Positions 52,372 to 61,512 are shown, counted from the stretch's first letter. The stretch is DNA of 64,000 nucleotides from Nitrosopumilaceae archaeon (GCA_022823825.1 JAJEHG010000033.1:1-64000); one strand, 5' to 3'. Program-made: numbers and translations. Notes: a model not told the origin generated them from the sequence alone.

Positions 52372-53640
52372 AACAACTGGCGATCCTTCAAACTGCTCGC
52401 ACAGCGGGGTGGCCTTTACCACCACCAGATTGGGCTTTTCGGCCTTGGCGGCCGCGGCCCGCTCAAAGTCCTTCAGGGAGCACGGGATGACGGCCATTGG
52501 CTTGTCAGTTGAAAAGATGCCCGGCGGCGGCTCCGCGTACACGTCCACGTCGGCCAGCCAGTCGTGAAGCCGGCCGGCCAGCACGTTGCATATCTCGTTG
52601 CGGTCGCCGCGCATCAGGTGGTCGTCAAACGACCACAGTATGATCACCTTGGTCTTGGTGGTACGCATGTCACAGTCCCGTATGATCTGCTTCGTGTTGT
52701 CCACCAGCCGCCGGACGTACGAGTCCAGGCCCTTTGCGTACAGCGTGGGCAGCCGCTGAAGCGACTTTGCATCCTCAAGTGACAGCCCGACGGCACGCAT
52801 GTCGAGCAGTCCGCCGACCATCCCATCCAGATACGACTCCTGCATGCGGTCGTCGACTGCCATCTCCGGCACGCTCTCCCTTGGGACGAACTGCGCCACC
52901 TCGAGCATGGTGCATATGGACGCAAACCTGGACACGATCTCCATTGCGTGTATGTATTCCGACGCGGCCAGCGTCGCGAACTCAGCGGAGTTCTCGGGAT
53001 CAGGCGAGAAGATTGCGGCAAGCCGGCCGTCGACCCTCTCGGGATCGGCGGAGCCGACCATCCGGGGCGGCGGGCGGCCGCTCTCCAGCGGATAGTAGTA
53101 GTAGGACACCTCCGGGCCCACCTCAAGCCCGGTGTCGTGCTGCAGTATAGACACGTATTCGCTGCTCTCCCCGATGCCGACCGGCACGCAGAACACCACG
53201 GAGGTGCCCTCCTTGACGTGCTCTACTGCATCCTTGAAGAGCGAGTGAGTGCTTGCCTTTGTGTTGTGCAGCTGTGCGCGTATGCGCGGCGCAAAGAACA
53301 GGTAATCAGACCTTGAGACGGCCATGTGCAGCGGCTCGAGTGACATTATGGGCTCGTCATCCTGCAGGGAGGATATGTGGGGGTACGTCCTTGCGATCTC
53401 CGCGTTAAGCTCGATTGCAGTGGGGTTCGACTCGTCTATGATAAAGACGGTCGCCCCGTCTATGGCGGCCTGCCGCGCTATGTCGTAGCCCTCCGTGCTC
53501 ATGCCAAACACGGACACGGTCATGGCGCGATCGTGGGCTCCGCTGCCGGCATTGCCGCCGTCGGGGGTTTTCTTGTAGGCGCCCTTGCCGCCATCCTTCG
53601 AGCCACTGTCTTTTTTGCCACCGGTCCTTTTCGCCGTCAT
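52363..53640 (-). CDS. Rossmann-like conserved archaeal protein, 425 aa
   Basis: After a Lys/Gly-rich disordered start of about 38 residues comes MTVSVFGMSTEGYDIARQAA, which looks like the nucleotide-binding Rossmann start of the UDP-sugar dehydrogenase or 6-phosphogluconate dehydrogenase type, followed by VFIIDESNPTAIE. SYYYYPLESGRPPP in the centre and a late IILWSFDDHLMRGDRN are further marks. The normal catalytic Cys and the GxGxxG pattern are not obvious, so enzyme activity is uncertain. A TTTAAA box near 53656-53664 precedes the ATG. Confidence 0.55.
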   Translation of the reverse strand: MTAKRTGGKKDSGSKDGGKGAYKKTPDGGNAGSGAHDRAMTVSVFGMSTEGYDIARQAAIDGATVFIIDESNPTAIELNAEIARTYPHISSLQDDEPIMSLEPLHMAVSRSDYLFFAPRIRAQLHNTKASTHSLFKDAVEHVKEGTSVVFCVPVGIGESSEYVSILQHDTGLEVGPEVSYYYYPLESGRPPPRMVGSADPERVDGRLAAIFSPDPENSAEFATLAASEYIHAMEIVSRFASICTMLEVAQFVPRESVPEMAVDDRMQESYLDGMVGGLLDMRAVGLSLEDAKSLQRLPTLYAKGLDSYVRRLVDNTKQIIRDCDMRTTKTKVIILWSFDDHLMRGDRNEICNVLAGRLHDWLADVDVYAEPPPGIFSTDKPMAVIPCSLKDFERAAAAKAEKPNLVVVKATPLCEQFEGSPVVKL

Positions 53641-53741
53641 GATACACCGCAGCGGCTTCTTTAAAAAAACTTATTGCGCGAGCGGCCTAAAACGCGATCT
53701 AAAAAGTTCATTAAGGGATGTGCAGCTGCCCGTTTACTGTC

Positions 53742-53819
53742 AGCCCGGTAGTGTAGTCAGGTCAAGCATGGAGGGTTTTGGTCCCTCCGACCCCAGTTCG
53801 AATCTGGGCCGGGCTACCA
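53742..53819 (+). tRNA. tRNA-Gln (anticodon UUG) with encoded CCA
   Basis: The acceptor stem AGCCCGG pairs with CCGGGCT, followed by A and CCA (53817-53819). The anticodon stem GAGGG/CCCTC encloses the seven-base loop TTTTGGT, which puts TTG at positions 34-36. The T arm is CCCAG-TTCGAAT-CTGGG. The D stem has wobble pairs. No intron is seen. An AT-rich box (tctaaaaag) lies about 35-45 bases upstream. Confidence 0.93.
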
Positions 53820-53831
53820 TCACCATTATAG

Positions 53832-54599
53832 TCACACGTTGAGTCGCGTAAGCAGCCTGGATGCCACTGCAAACAGCGCGCACGCAAGAACCGCAAGAAC
53901 CGCCACCTCCACTGCGACAAACGCGTCGACGCTCCCGAATATGCCCGCCCTTATCACGTCCACCAGGTATGTCAGCGGATTGAGGTAAAACGCGGTCCTC
54001 AGCGGCTCCTGTACGCCCTCGGCCGGATAAAAAGCCGTGCTTACGAACGCAAAGAAGAGAAACACCGTATTGATGATGACGTTGAACCCCTCGCTTGAGC
54101 GCAGCCTGGTCGATATTATCGACGCGAGCGACCCGAACAGCACGGATCCCGCAACCGCGCCAAACACGATGATCGGTATGGTAACAAGCGAGATCTCCGC
54201 ATCCTCAAAGAAGACCGGATAGCCGACTGCCATGATGAACGCGGCGCTGACCAGGCCGACTATGGCAATCGTGCATATGTTGCTGATGATATAGTGCCCC
54301 CTGGTGAACGGTCCCGACATTATCTGCTCAAACATGCCGTGTCGTCGGTCGTTCCAGATTATTATTCCAGAGACCAGGGTGCTGTTCATTATGTTGAATC
54401 CGATCATGCCGGACGCGAGGAACGCGGGATAGTCAAGATCCTTGGCCTCGCCAAACTGTATGCCCTGGACGAGCGGCGCGTATGCAAATCCCGCGATAAA
54501 GATGTAGACCAGCGGGAAGATCACCTGCCATATGAGGAACCCCGGATTCAGCGAGATGGTAAGGTTGCGGTTTACCAGCCGGATTATGGGATGCGTCAT
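53832..54599 (-). CDS. ABC-2 type transporter permease
   Basis: The 255-residue protein has six hydrophobic segments and ABC2-membrane features: the YPAFLASGMIGFNIMNSTL stretch and FYLNPLTYLVDVIRAGIFG near the end. With the ATPase gene upstream (four-base overlap) it makes a two-gene exporter. Substrates of this family include drugs, lipids and polysaccharide; none can be chosen here. Confidence 0.9.
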   Translation of the reverse strand: MTHPIIRLVNRNLTISLNPGFLIWQVIFPLVYIFIAGFAYAPLVQGIQFGEAKDLDYPAFLASGMIGFNIMNSTLVSGIIIWNDRRHGMFEQIMSGPFTRGHYIISNICTIAIVGLVSAAFIMAVGYPVFFEDAEISLVTIPIIVFGAVAGSVLFGSLASIISTRLRSSEGFNVIINTVFLFFAFVSTAFYPAEGVQEPLRTAFYLNPLTYLVDVIRAGIFGSVDAFVAVEVAVLAVLACALFAVASRLLTRLNV

Positions 54600-55678
54600 G
54601 TCTGCCCGCCCCCGCGCCGGCCGTTCAGGCGGCCGCCGTCGGCCCCCGCGCCGGCATCCGGCCCGCCCTGCTGCTGCTGCCGCCCCCTCAGCTCTTCTGT
54701 CATGTTAAGAAATATCTCCTCCAGGCTGGTGGGAACGGCGGATAGGTCCTCTATCTCGATGCGGTTCTCGTGCAGTATCCCCAGTACCCTGAGCAGCACC
54801 AGCTCCGACTCGGAGGAGCGGATTGTAATGGTGGTGCGGCGTCCGTTGCCGCCACCGCCGGAGCGGTGATCGCCGCCAAACTCAATGCGGCATCCGTCCA
54901 TGCCAGAGAGCAGGTCGCGTATGTCGGGGGGCCTGTGCGGCAGGTGTATCTTTATGGTCTTCTCGTCCCCCAGCTTCGCCTTGAGGGCGTCAGGCGTATC
55001 CACCTCAAGCAGCCTGCCCCGGTTCATTATCGCGATCTCGTCGCACAGGTACTCGGCCTCAGTCAGGATGTGCGTCGTATAGAAGATGCTCAGCCCCGTC
55101 GCCCTTACGCGGTCCTGCAGATAGTCAAGCAGTTCGCGGCGCGCATTGGGATCAAGGCCGACCGTCGGCTCGTCCAGAAACAGCAGATCCATGTCGTGCA
55201 TGAACTCGCGGGCTACCTGCACGCGCCTGCGCTCCCCTATCGAGAGATCCTCGTTGCGCCTGCTCCGTACCCTCGCCAAGTCGAATTCCTCCAGGAGCGA
55301 CTCGGTCCTGTCGCGGCGCGTATTTCCGGGCACGCCCCACATCATCCCGTACTTGTCGAGCGCCTTTTCCACCGACAGCGTGGGCTCGTAGCTCGGCTGC
55401 TGCAGCACCACGCCTATCTTCTGGCGCACCTGGAGGGGGTGCTTCATGGCGTCGACGCCCAGTATCGATACGTCGCCGGAGGTGGGCCTGACAAGCGTGG
55501 TCAGCATCTTGATGGTGGTGGACTTGCCCGCCCCGTTGGGCCCCAGAAACCCAAAGACGCGGCCCCGCTGCACACGGAACGTGACGTCGTCGACTGCCCG
55601 GGTCCGGCCGTACACCTTTGAGATGCGCCTGGCATCGATGCACGTGTCGGCTGTATCGTCGGGCGGCATTTTCTCCAA
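54596..55678 (-). CDS. ABC transporter ATP-binding protein (drug/daunorubicin type)
   Basis: The 360-residue protein has Walker A GPNGAGKST near 47-55, a Q loop (VVLQQPSYEP), signature DLSIGERRRVQVAREF (a variant of LSGGQ), Walker B LLFLDEPTVGLD and the switch TTHILTEAEYL. A C-terminal extension of about 100 residues, as in DrrA-like ATPases, ends in a low-complexity Gly/Gln/Arg tail. The gatattattag box near 55701-55711 lies upstream, with a purine-rich AGGAGAAAGG between it and the ATG. Confidence 0.92.
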   Translation of the reverse strand: MEKMPPDDTADTCIDARRISKVYGRTRAVDDVTFRVQRGRVFGFLGPNGAGKSTTIKMLTTLVRPTSGDVSILGVDAMKHPLQVRQKIGVVLQQPSYEPTLSVEKALDKYGMMWGVPGNTRRDRTESLLEEFDLARVRSRRNEDLSIGERRRVQVAREFMHDMDLLFLDEPTVGLDPNARRELLDYLQDRVRATGLSIFYTTHILTEAEYLCDEIAIMNRGRLLEVDTPDALKAKLGDEKTIKIHLPHRPPDIRDLLSGMDGCRIEFGGDHRSGGGGNGRRTTITIRSSESELVLLRVLGILHENRIEIEDLSAVPTSLEEIFLNMTEELRGRQQQQGGPDAGAGADGGRLNGRRGGGQT

Positions 55679-55883
55679 CCTTTCTCCTGCCGGCCCCCAC
55701 TAATAATATCCACCGCGCGCGGAGTGCCCGAAAAGGGACGGCGCAGTAATTCGCGCGGACCGGGCGCATGCTGGGTGGGGGGGAGAGGGGCGCGCGCAGA
55801 TGCCACCGCAAAAATAAGATCACAAAATATTGCATTCTGGAACTTTTATTACACAGCATTCCTCCCACAAAAGGGACGGTACG

Positions 55884-57431
55884 ATGCAGAATATCGACGA
55901 GCTGATAGACGAGATCATCAGGCAGAGCCCCGGCGCAAGCAGGGAGGAGATAAAGGGCCGCATAGCGGCCAAGATAGAGGCGGTCGGCCCCGGATACCTG
56001 ACTGAGAGGGGCGCGGCGTTCCTGGTTGCCGGCGAGTACGGCGCCACCATAGCAAAGCCAATCAAGTCGGACGTCAGCATAAAGGACCTGTACGCCGGGG
56101 CAAACGAGGTGACCCTGGAGGTCAGGATGCTAAGCGTGTCGTCAGTCAGGAAGTTCACCCAGAAGGACGGCGGGCAGGGGGCCCTGAGGACCATGTCGGT
56201 GTACGACAGCCCGGACCATACGGCAAGCGTAAAGCTGTGGGGCGACAAGGCGACCCTGCCGGGAATCGGCGAGCTGAATCCGGGCGACTACATCAGGATA
56301 TCAAAGGCGTACATCAAGGAGGACAGGGACGGCTCGCTGGCAATCCACGTCGGATCGGGCACCGACATAGAGCCGGTCGCAGAGCCGCGGCGGGAGATAC
56401 CGCCCATCGAGTCCATAACGATGGACGTGAGCAGGCTGTCAGAGGTGCAGGGCGGCGGCGAAGGACAGGCGGCGGGAATGGGGGCCTCGAATCTCGCGGT
56501 GTCGGGCAAGCTGGAGGGCGACATCACGCTCATGGAGTATACCAGGCAGCAGACAGGCAAGCGCGCCACGGCGCTAAAGATGAGGATCAGCGGCGATGAC
56601 GGGGTGGCCAGGCGCGTGGTGCTGTGGGGCAAGGACATGTCATCGGTTCCAAAAAAGATAGTGTCCGTGTCGCCAAAGATCGTACTGCTCGGCGTCTCGG
56701 CCAAGGTGACGGACCAGCAACAGCAGTCCATGGAGATACACGGGAACGACTCGACGCGCATGATCATACAGGACGAGGGCGGCGCGGACGGCAGCTCCAT
56801 GGATCCAATTACGATACGCATACTGGCAAAGCCACCCCCGTCCCAGACGGGCAGGCAGGCAATCCTGGGCATAGACGCGATGGGAACGCTGTACTCTGTC
56901 ATCGACACGGACCAGATATCGGCCGCATACAACGAGGGCGAGATTGTAGAGTGCATGCCGGCCCAGCAGCACGGGGCCAACGTCACAATAGACTCCAGCT
57001 CGTTTATCAGGAACGCAGAGGGCGATGTAGCCGCATCCATTCCGACGCTGCGCGAGGCCACGACCACGATTATGGAGGCGAGGCCGGATGCCGGCCCCTC
57101 GCTCTACTGCATCGACTGCATAGTGATAAACACGCCGGACACGAGGGAGATACAGACCAAGAGCGGCGAGACGGTACAGCTTGCCGAGATGGTCGTGGCA
57201 GACGGCTCCGGCGAGGCCGTGCTAAAGGCGTGGAGAAACCACGCAAGGACGCTTGAGCGGTGCGAGATGGGGGGCAAATACGTCGTAACGGGCGTCAGGG
57301 CGCAGCGCGGCATGGGCGAGGAGACGGACCTTACACTGACCGAATACTCCGTGGTCAGGAGCGTCGAGGACAAGGGCGGCGCGGGCAGTGACGGTGATGC
57401 CCAACCCCAGTCCCAGCCAGGCGGCCAGTGA
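55884..57431 (+). CDS. RPA-like single-stranded DNA binding protein
   Basis: The 515 residues from the ATG at 55884 begin MQNIDELIDEIIRQSPGASR, a helical start seen in archaeal RPA1-type proteins. At least three OB folds follow: the first holds VRKFTQKDGGQGALRTMSVY and ASVKLWGDKA, the second KRATALKMRISGDDGVARRVVLWGKDM, the third YCIDCIVINT and GSGEAVLKAWRNHA. It would coat single-stranded DNA in replication and repair. The tail is a disordered Gly/Gln/Pro end. No C-terminal zinc finger is obvious. TTTTATTAC at 55848-55856 is the likely promoter. Confidence 0.85.
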   Translation: MQNIDELIDEIIRQSPGASREEIKGRIAAKIEAVGPGYLTERGAAFLVAGEYGATIAKPIKSDVSIKDLYAGANEVTLEVRMLSVSSVRKFTQKDGGQGALRTMSVYDSPDHTASVKLWGDKATLPGIGELNPGDYIRISKAYIKEDRDGSLAIHVGSGTDIEPVAEPRREIPPIESITMDVSRLSEVQGGGEGQAAGMGASNLAVSGKLEGDITLMEYTRQQTGKRATALKMRISGDDGVARRVVLWGKDMSSVPKKIVSVSPKIVLLGVSAKVTDQQQQSMEIHGNDSTRMIIQDEGGADGSSMDPITIRILAKPPPSQTGRQAILGIDAMGTLYSVIDTDQISAAYNEGEIVECMPAQQHGANVTIDSSSFIRNAEGDVAASIPTLREATTTIMEARPDAGPSLYCIDCIVINTPDTREIQTKSGETVQLAEMVVADGSGEAVLKAWRNHARTLERCEMGGKYVVTGVRAQRGMGEETDLTLTEYSVVRSVEDKGGAGSDGDAQPQSQPGGQ

Positions 57432-57507
57432 CCGGCACCGCCAGCCAACGCGCCGGCGCCAGCACGTACACGTGACACCGCATGCCAATGCCCGTGCGCC
57501 AGCCTTC

Positions 57508-58020
57508 TCAGGCCGGCGCCAGGCCAAACTTTCTCTTCAGGCTGGCGCGCCGGAAGTTGGGCCTCTGCGACTCGTAGATCTGGGAGATGATGTCGTAGCA
57601 GTGGAGCCTGAGCCGCAGGCGGTTTACATAGTCAAGATCGCGCGCATGCCTCGCGTCGTTTCGAACGGATCTAATTATCTCCATCTTGTACGAGAAAACG
57701 TCCTTGCGCCTAAAAACCGGCTCAAAGTGGTTCCGCCAGTTGTCCCTCCGGGTTATTATCCTCTCATACGCGTCAAAGTTGACATAGTCGAACATAGAAT
57801 GGTCGGGCTTGTTCAACACGTCGTTCATCTTTTTCTCGTGCTGGTGTCTCTGCTCCGCGGCCCTTCTGATGTCGCCGGGCAGGCAGGCGCCCTCCCAGCC
57901 CTCGACAGAGGAGAGGCGCTCCACAATGAAATTCCTCAGCAGGGGCTCGAACGCGTCGAGCACCTCCGAGCTGCTGGGGCCCGTTGCAGACTTGCCCGAC
58001 GCTCCAGACGGCGCGGCCAT
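57508..58020 (-). CDS. HEPN-domain protein (Swt1-type)
   Basis: The 170-residue protein is helical. EPLLRNFIVERLSSVEGWEG opens the domain, MFDYVNFDAYERIITRRDNW lies in the centre, and RSVRNDARHARDLDY carries the Rx4-6H motif of HEPN ribonucleases (RNDARH). HEPN proteins cut RNA or act as binding modules in stress and defence. No partner nucleotidyltransferase (MNT) is adjacent, so it stands alone. A TTTTTTTAAAGG box is upstream at 58042-58050. Confidence 0.7.
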   Translation of the reverse strand: MAAPSGASGKSATGPSSSEVLDAFEPLLRNFIVERLSSVEGWEGACLPGDIRRAAEQRHQHEKKMNDVLNKPDHSMFDYVNFDAYERIITRRDNWRNHFEPVFRRKDVFSYKMEIIRSVRNDARHARDLDYVNRLRLRLHCYDIISQIYESQRPNFRRASLKRKFGLAPA

Positions 58021-58099
58021 GCCGTAAATGCTCCAGAACCTTTAAAAAAATTCCGGCCGGCCCCTGCCGAAGGGAGTGGGCGGCCCCGTCCCATGGGCA

Positions 58100-61000
58100 T
58101 CAGTCCCAGAACCCGCGAGTTACGACATACTGCCTCTCGGCCTCGTAGATCTGCTTTATGAGGTTGTCCTCGTCGCCGCCTATCATGTTGCGCAGTATGC
58201 GCGCGGCCGTGTCGGCGCCCACCCCGTACCCGGACATCACCATGACGGCGGTGGGCCCAAACGACTCTAGCAGCGACGCGACCTTCCATGCGCGCTCAAA
58301 CTTGCGCTTCTCCTCGGCCGTAACCCTCTGGCCCGCGACCCTCTTGCGCACTATGCCGGGCAGGTCCGTATCAGAATGGAACGTCACCGCTATCTGTCTG
58401 CCCCTGCAGTGCGGGCATGCAAGCGGCCCCACAACGTCGCGCGTCTCGACCAGCCGCTCCCACTTGCCACAGCGGACGCAGACTATGCGGTGCTTTGTCT
58501 TTGCCAGCCTGGCCTTTACCAGCTCGATTATGCCGCGGTCGAGCGCGGCGGGGGACGAGTAGTATCTGGCGGTGTGGTCCAAGATGGGCGCCGCCAGTCC
58601 CGAGAACCCGTCCACCTCGGTCCACGACACGCGTATGCTGCCGCTCCGCACACCCTCCAGGACGGACCGGCACCCGTCCAGGTCGTACTTGTCATGGAAC
58701 AGCTCCCTGAGCGCCTCCTTTACGATGGGCGTGCCGACATGGCGCTCGTACAGAAAGCGGGCCGACCTTGACTCGTAGACGGCGTCGCGGCCCAGCACGC
58801 CGAACCTCTTTGCCACGCACCAGACGCGCCAGTTGACATTGTGCGTGCCCGCAAGCGAGGAGCCGACCATTCCTGCCAGGTCATCGTACCTGTCGCTGAG
58901 AACCCGCAGGAGCAGCGGCTCGGATATGCGGGCCGACGAGGACGACAGGACTATCCGGTACCCGTCAGAGCGCGAGTCTATCCTGGAGCCCGTGAGGCCG
59001 GAGAGCATGGAGGAGAGCAGCGTGGAGAGCGTCGCGTTTATCCTGCTGCCAAAGCACCCGTGCAGTACTATTATGCCGCGCGAGCGCTGCGACTCGACCG
59101 GTATGACGTCTAGGGGGGCGGCAGCTTTGTCGTCCTTGCTTTTGTTTGTGTTTTTGCCTTTGTTGCCATCGTCGCTGCTTCTGCGATCATCGTCATCGTT
59201 GACGTCCTCTGACGCGGCCACCTCGAAGGTCAGCCCCCCCATTACCTTGTTCTGGACCTCCATCCTGCCGCTCCTTATCATGCTGCGAAACAGGCCGACC
59301 CTGCGGGCCGTCTCATAATCCACCGGAATGCTCTCGCCCTCCCAGTACGGGACGGTCCTTGTGGCGGGGTCGGCTGCACTTCCGCCGCCGCCGCCGGACC
59401 GCAGCGGCTCTACGTTCACCGCAAACGACTTTTCATCCACGTTGAGGATGCGCCACTGCGAGCCCCTGAGCACGAAGATGTTTCCCTGCTCACCGTGGTC
59501 CCCCACGAACCTCTGGTCGAGCGTCCCTATTATGCGGCGGTTCGTGCTGTCAAACACCTTGAACCTCAGCATGTCCGGAATGGTCGACAGGTTCTCAAAG
59601 TGGTAGCGCATGTACCGGCCCGACTTTTCAAACGTCATGCCGTCCCGGTCATACATGATCAGACGGCTTGCGTCCAGCTGCTCGAGGACCTGCGTAAACT
59701 CCTCAATCGTAATGTCGCGGTACGGATAGGCCCGCCTTACCACGTCTAGCGCGGCGTCCACCCTGATGCCGTGGGGACCCGCCTGCATGGAGAGCCCCAC
59801 CATGTGGTGGGCCAGGACGTCAAGCGGGGCCACGTGTATCCGCTGCTGCTCTATCGACCCCGCGCCGACGCGCTCCATTATGGCGCGCGCCTCCAGCTCG
59901 TCGTCCGCGCTGTTCGTAATTATCAGGCCCCGCGCCGACGCGTCGCGCACGTGCCTGCTGCGGCCTATCCTCTGGACGAACTTTGAGACCTGCCGGGGAG
60001 AGCCGTAGTGCACCACCAGCTCGACTGAGCCGATGTCGATTCCCAGTTCAAGCGACGACGTGCACGCTATGATACGGAGGCCGCTCCCCTCGCGGAGCAG
60101 CTGCTCGGTCTCCTCCCTGACCGACTTGGAGAGGGAACCGTGGTGCATCTCGACGGGCGTCTTGCCGATCTCCTTCAGCACGGATGCCAGAAACTCCGCC
60201 TCGCCGCGCGTGTTTGCAAACAGCAGGACGGGCGAGTCCAGCCCGGACTGCGCAATCCTCGCGTGTATGGCGCGGGCCGCGTCCGATATGGTGCCCTCCA
60301 CGTACTCGATGTCAACGTCGTACTTTCTCAGGGACCTGTCCTGGACTATGCGGCAGCGCCGCCGCGCGCCGGAGACGAACTTTGCCGCGTCCGACACGTT
60401 TCCGACCGTGGCGGAGAGCCCGATGCGGGTAAGGGGCCTCTTGGAGTTGAGCTCGAGCCTCTCCAAGCTCAGCGAGAGCTGCGAGCCCCGCTCGCTTGCA
60501 AGCAGCTCGTGCACCTCGTCTATCACGACCCATTCCAGACTGGCAAGGGCGGCGAGCATCTTCTCCTGGCTCAGCAGCACGACGAGCGTCTCGGGCGTGG
60601 TGATCATGACGTCAGGGGGGTTTTCGGCCATCTTCCGCCGGCGGCTCTGCGGGGTGTCCCCGTGCCTGACGCCGATCTCAAGCCCGCAGAGCTCCGCGTA
60701 TCTTGAGATGCGCCGGAACACGTCGCGGTTGAGCGCCCGCAACGGGGTGATATACAGGGCGCGGATTCCCCCGCGGCCGTCACTGCCGGAATTACCAGAC
60801 CTGAGAATGGAGAATATCGGTATCACCGAGCACTCCGTCTTGCCGGAGCCGGTGGGCGCGACTGCCAGGCAGTCGCGCTTTTGCAGTATGACCGGAGAGG
60901 CCTTTGACTGTATCTCAGTCAGGCTCTCGAACCCGAATTTTGCAAACGTCTCCTCAAGAAGAGCGTCGCGATCTCCTTCTTGCCCTGCCGGCCTTTGATT

Positions 61001-61201
61001 TTGGCTTGGTGGTGGTGGTGGTGGTTGCGGTTGTTGTTGTGGCGTCGGCGGCGGTGGCGTCGGCGGTTTCTGCCGCGTCCCCGGTGGCGCCTGTCTTCTC
61101 TGCCTTGGTTTCTGCGGCGGGGGGCGCAGCGGCGGCTGCTGTTGCTGCTTTTCTGCCCCTCCCTGCCGAGCCATCAATGGGACTGGAGCGCGCCCGCTCA
61201 T
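58100..61201 (-). CDS. Lhr-like large helicase
   Basis: The 1033-residue frame has a Pro/Gln-rich, low-complexity N-terminus of about 75 residues. The superfamily 2 helicase follows: Q-type FESLTEIQSKASPVIL, motif I APTGSGKTECS, motif II VVIDEVHELLASERG, GLSATVG, CTSSLELGIDIGS and QRIGRSRHV. The Lhr core and C-terminal domain follow, with a four-Cys zinc ribbon (CVRCGKW and CPHCRGR). Lhr acts in DNA repair. The first 82 codons overlap the gene 60954-61277 in another frame. No ATG, GTG or TTG exists between the low-complexity part and the helicase start, so the overlap seems real; ATG 61174 is an alternative. Confidence 0.9.
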   Translation of the reverse strand: MSGRAPVPLMARQGGAEKQQQQPPLRPPPQKPRQRRQAPPGTRQKPPTPPPPTPQQQPQPPPPPPSQNQRPAGQEGDRDALLEETFAKFGFESLTEIQSKASPVILQKRDCLAVAPTGSGKTECSVIPIFSILRSGNSGSDGRGGIRALYITPLRALNRDVFRRISRYAELCGLEIGVRHGDTPQSRRRKMAENPPDVMITTPETLVVLLSQEKMLAALASLEWVVIDEVHELLASERGSQLSLSLERLELNSKRPLTRIGLSATVGNVSDAAKFVSGARRRCRIVQDRSLRKYDVDIEYVEGTISDAARAIHARIAQSGLDSPVLLFANTRGEAEFLASVLKEIGKTPVEMHHGSLSKSVREETEQLLREGSGLRIIACTSSLELGIDIGSVELVVHYGSPRQVSKFVQRIGRSRHVRDASARGLIITNSADDELEARAIMERVGAGSIEQQRIHVAPLDVLAHHMVGLSMQAGPHGIRVDAALDVVRRAYPYRDITIEEFTQVLEQLDASRLIMYDRDGMTFEKSGRYMRYHFENLSTIPDMLRFKVFDSTNRRIIGTLDQRFVGDHGEQGNIFVLRGSQWRILNVDEKSFAVNVEPLRSGGGGGSAADPATRTVPYWEGESIPVDYETARRVGLFRSMIRSGRMEVQNKVMGGLTFEVAASEDVNDDDDRRSSDDGNKGKNTNKSKDDKAAAPLDVIPVESQRSRGIIVLHGCFGSRINATLSTLLSSMLSGLTGSRIDSRSDGYRIVLSSSSARISEPLLLRVLSDRYDDLAGMVGSSLAGTHNVNWRVWCVAKRFGVLGRDAVYESRSARFLYERHVGTPIVKEALRELFHDKYDLDGCRSVLEGVRSGSIRVSWTEVDGFSGLAAPILDHTARYYSSPAALDRGIIELVKARLAKTKHRIVCVRCGKWERLVETRDVVGPLACPHCRGRQIAVTFHSDTDLPGIVRKRVAGQRVTAEEKRKFERAWKVASLLESFGPTAVMVMSGYGVGADTAARILRNMIGGDEDNLIKQIYEAERQYVVTRGFWD

Positions 61202-61277
61202 ATAGGATTGCCCCCACTATCCCGGCGGCAAACAGCACGATGCAGATAATCGGGATGTAATCAAATATGCCTGCCAT
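60954..61277 (-). CDS. Single-pass membrane protein with Thr/Ala-rich tail, 107 aa
   Basis: From the ATG at 61277 it begins MAGIFDYIPIICIVLFAAGI, one membrane segment, then YERARSSP and a long low-complexity tail of Ala and Thr (DATTTTATTTTTTKPKSK), ending in Arg/Ser. A TTTTTAAC box at 61299-61306 is 22-30 bases upstream, supporting this start. About 248 bases of the tail are read in another frame as the N-terminus of the Lhr gene. The tail triplets read Thr in this frame and Pro/Gln in the other. Function unknown. Confidence 0.6.
   Translation of the reverse strand: MAGIFDYIPIICIVLFAAGIVGAILYERARSSPIDGSAGRGRKAATAAAAAPPAAETKAEKTGATGDAAETADATAADATTTTATTTTTTKPKSKAGRARRRSRRSS
61006..61060. repeat. 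Triplet-rich tract read in two frames
   Basis: GGTGGTGGTGGTGGTGGTT and GGTTGTTGTTGT blocks, then GGCGTCGGCGG, form a triplet repeat. It encodes Thr in one minus-strand frame and Pro or Gln in the other. Confidence 0.7.
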
Positions 61278-61308
61278 GCCGTGCAGGCCGTGCCTACCGT
61301 TAAAAATC

Positions 61309-61512
61309 TTAAGCCCGCATGGTTTGGTGATTCCCACCACGGCCCGTACGCCTGTCTATTGTCCCCCTCTGCACTCTGGGCATCCTGCTGTAAATGTACA
61401 CCGTGGGACTCGTCTCCTGCACGGCGCTCTCCCAGCGTATCACGTGTATGGAGTCCCCAAACGGTATCTTGAACGACGAGATCGCTACCTCGACCAGCCA
61501 CCTCATGCGCAA
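61309..61512 (-). pseudogene. C-terminal fragment of an IS5-like transposase
   Basis: RWLVEVAISSFKIPFGD and VYIYSRMPRVQ correspond to RWLVEIVISAFKRTYGD and ICTYNRMLRIG of the transposase at 8426-9361. They contain the last catalytic Glu of the DDE set. About 45 residues of similarity remain; the rest of the gene and both 18-bp ends are absent. It marks an old, eroded insertion between the small membrane gene and hicB. Confidence 0.7.

Noticed and set aside
53742-53819. Reading the tRNA anticodon as UGG (Pro)
   Set aside because: The UGG reading would need a mispaired anticodon stem. The GAGGG/CCCTC stem with a seven-base loop gives UUG, and the AGCCCGG acceptor suits Gln.
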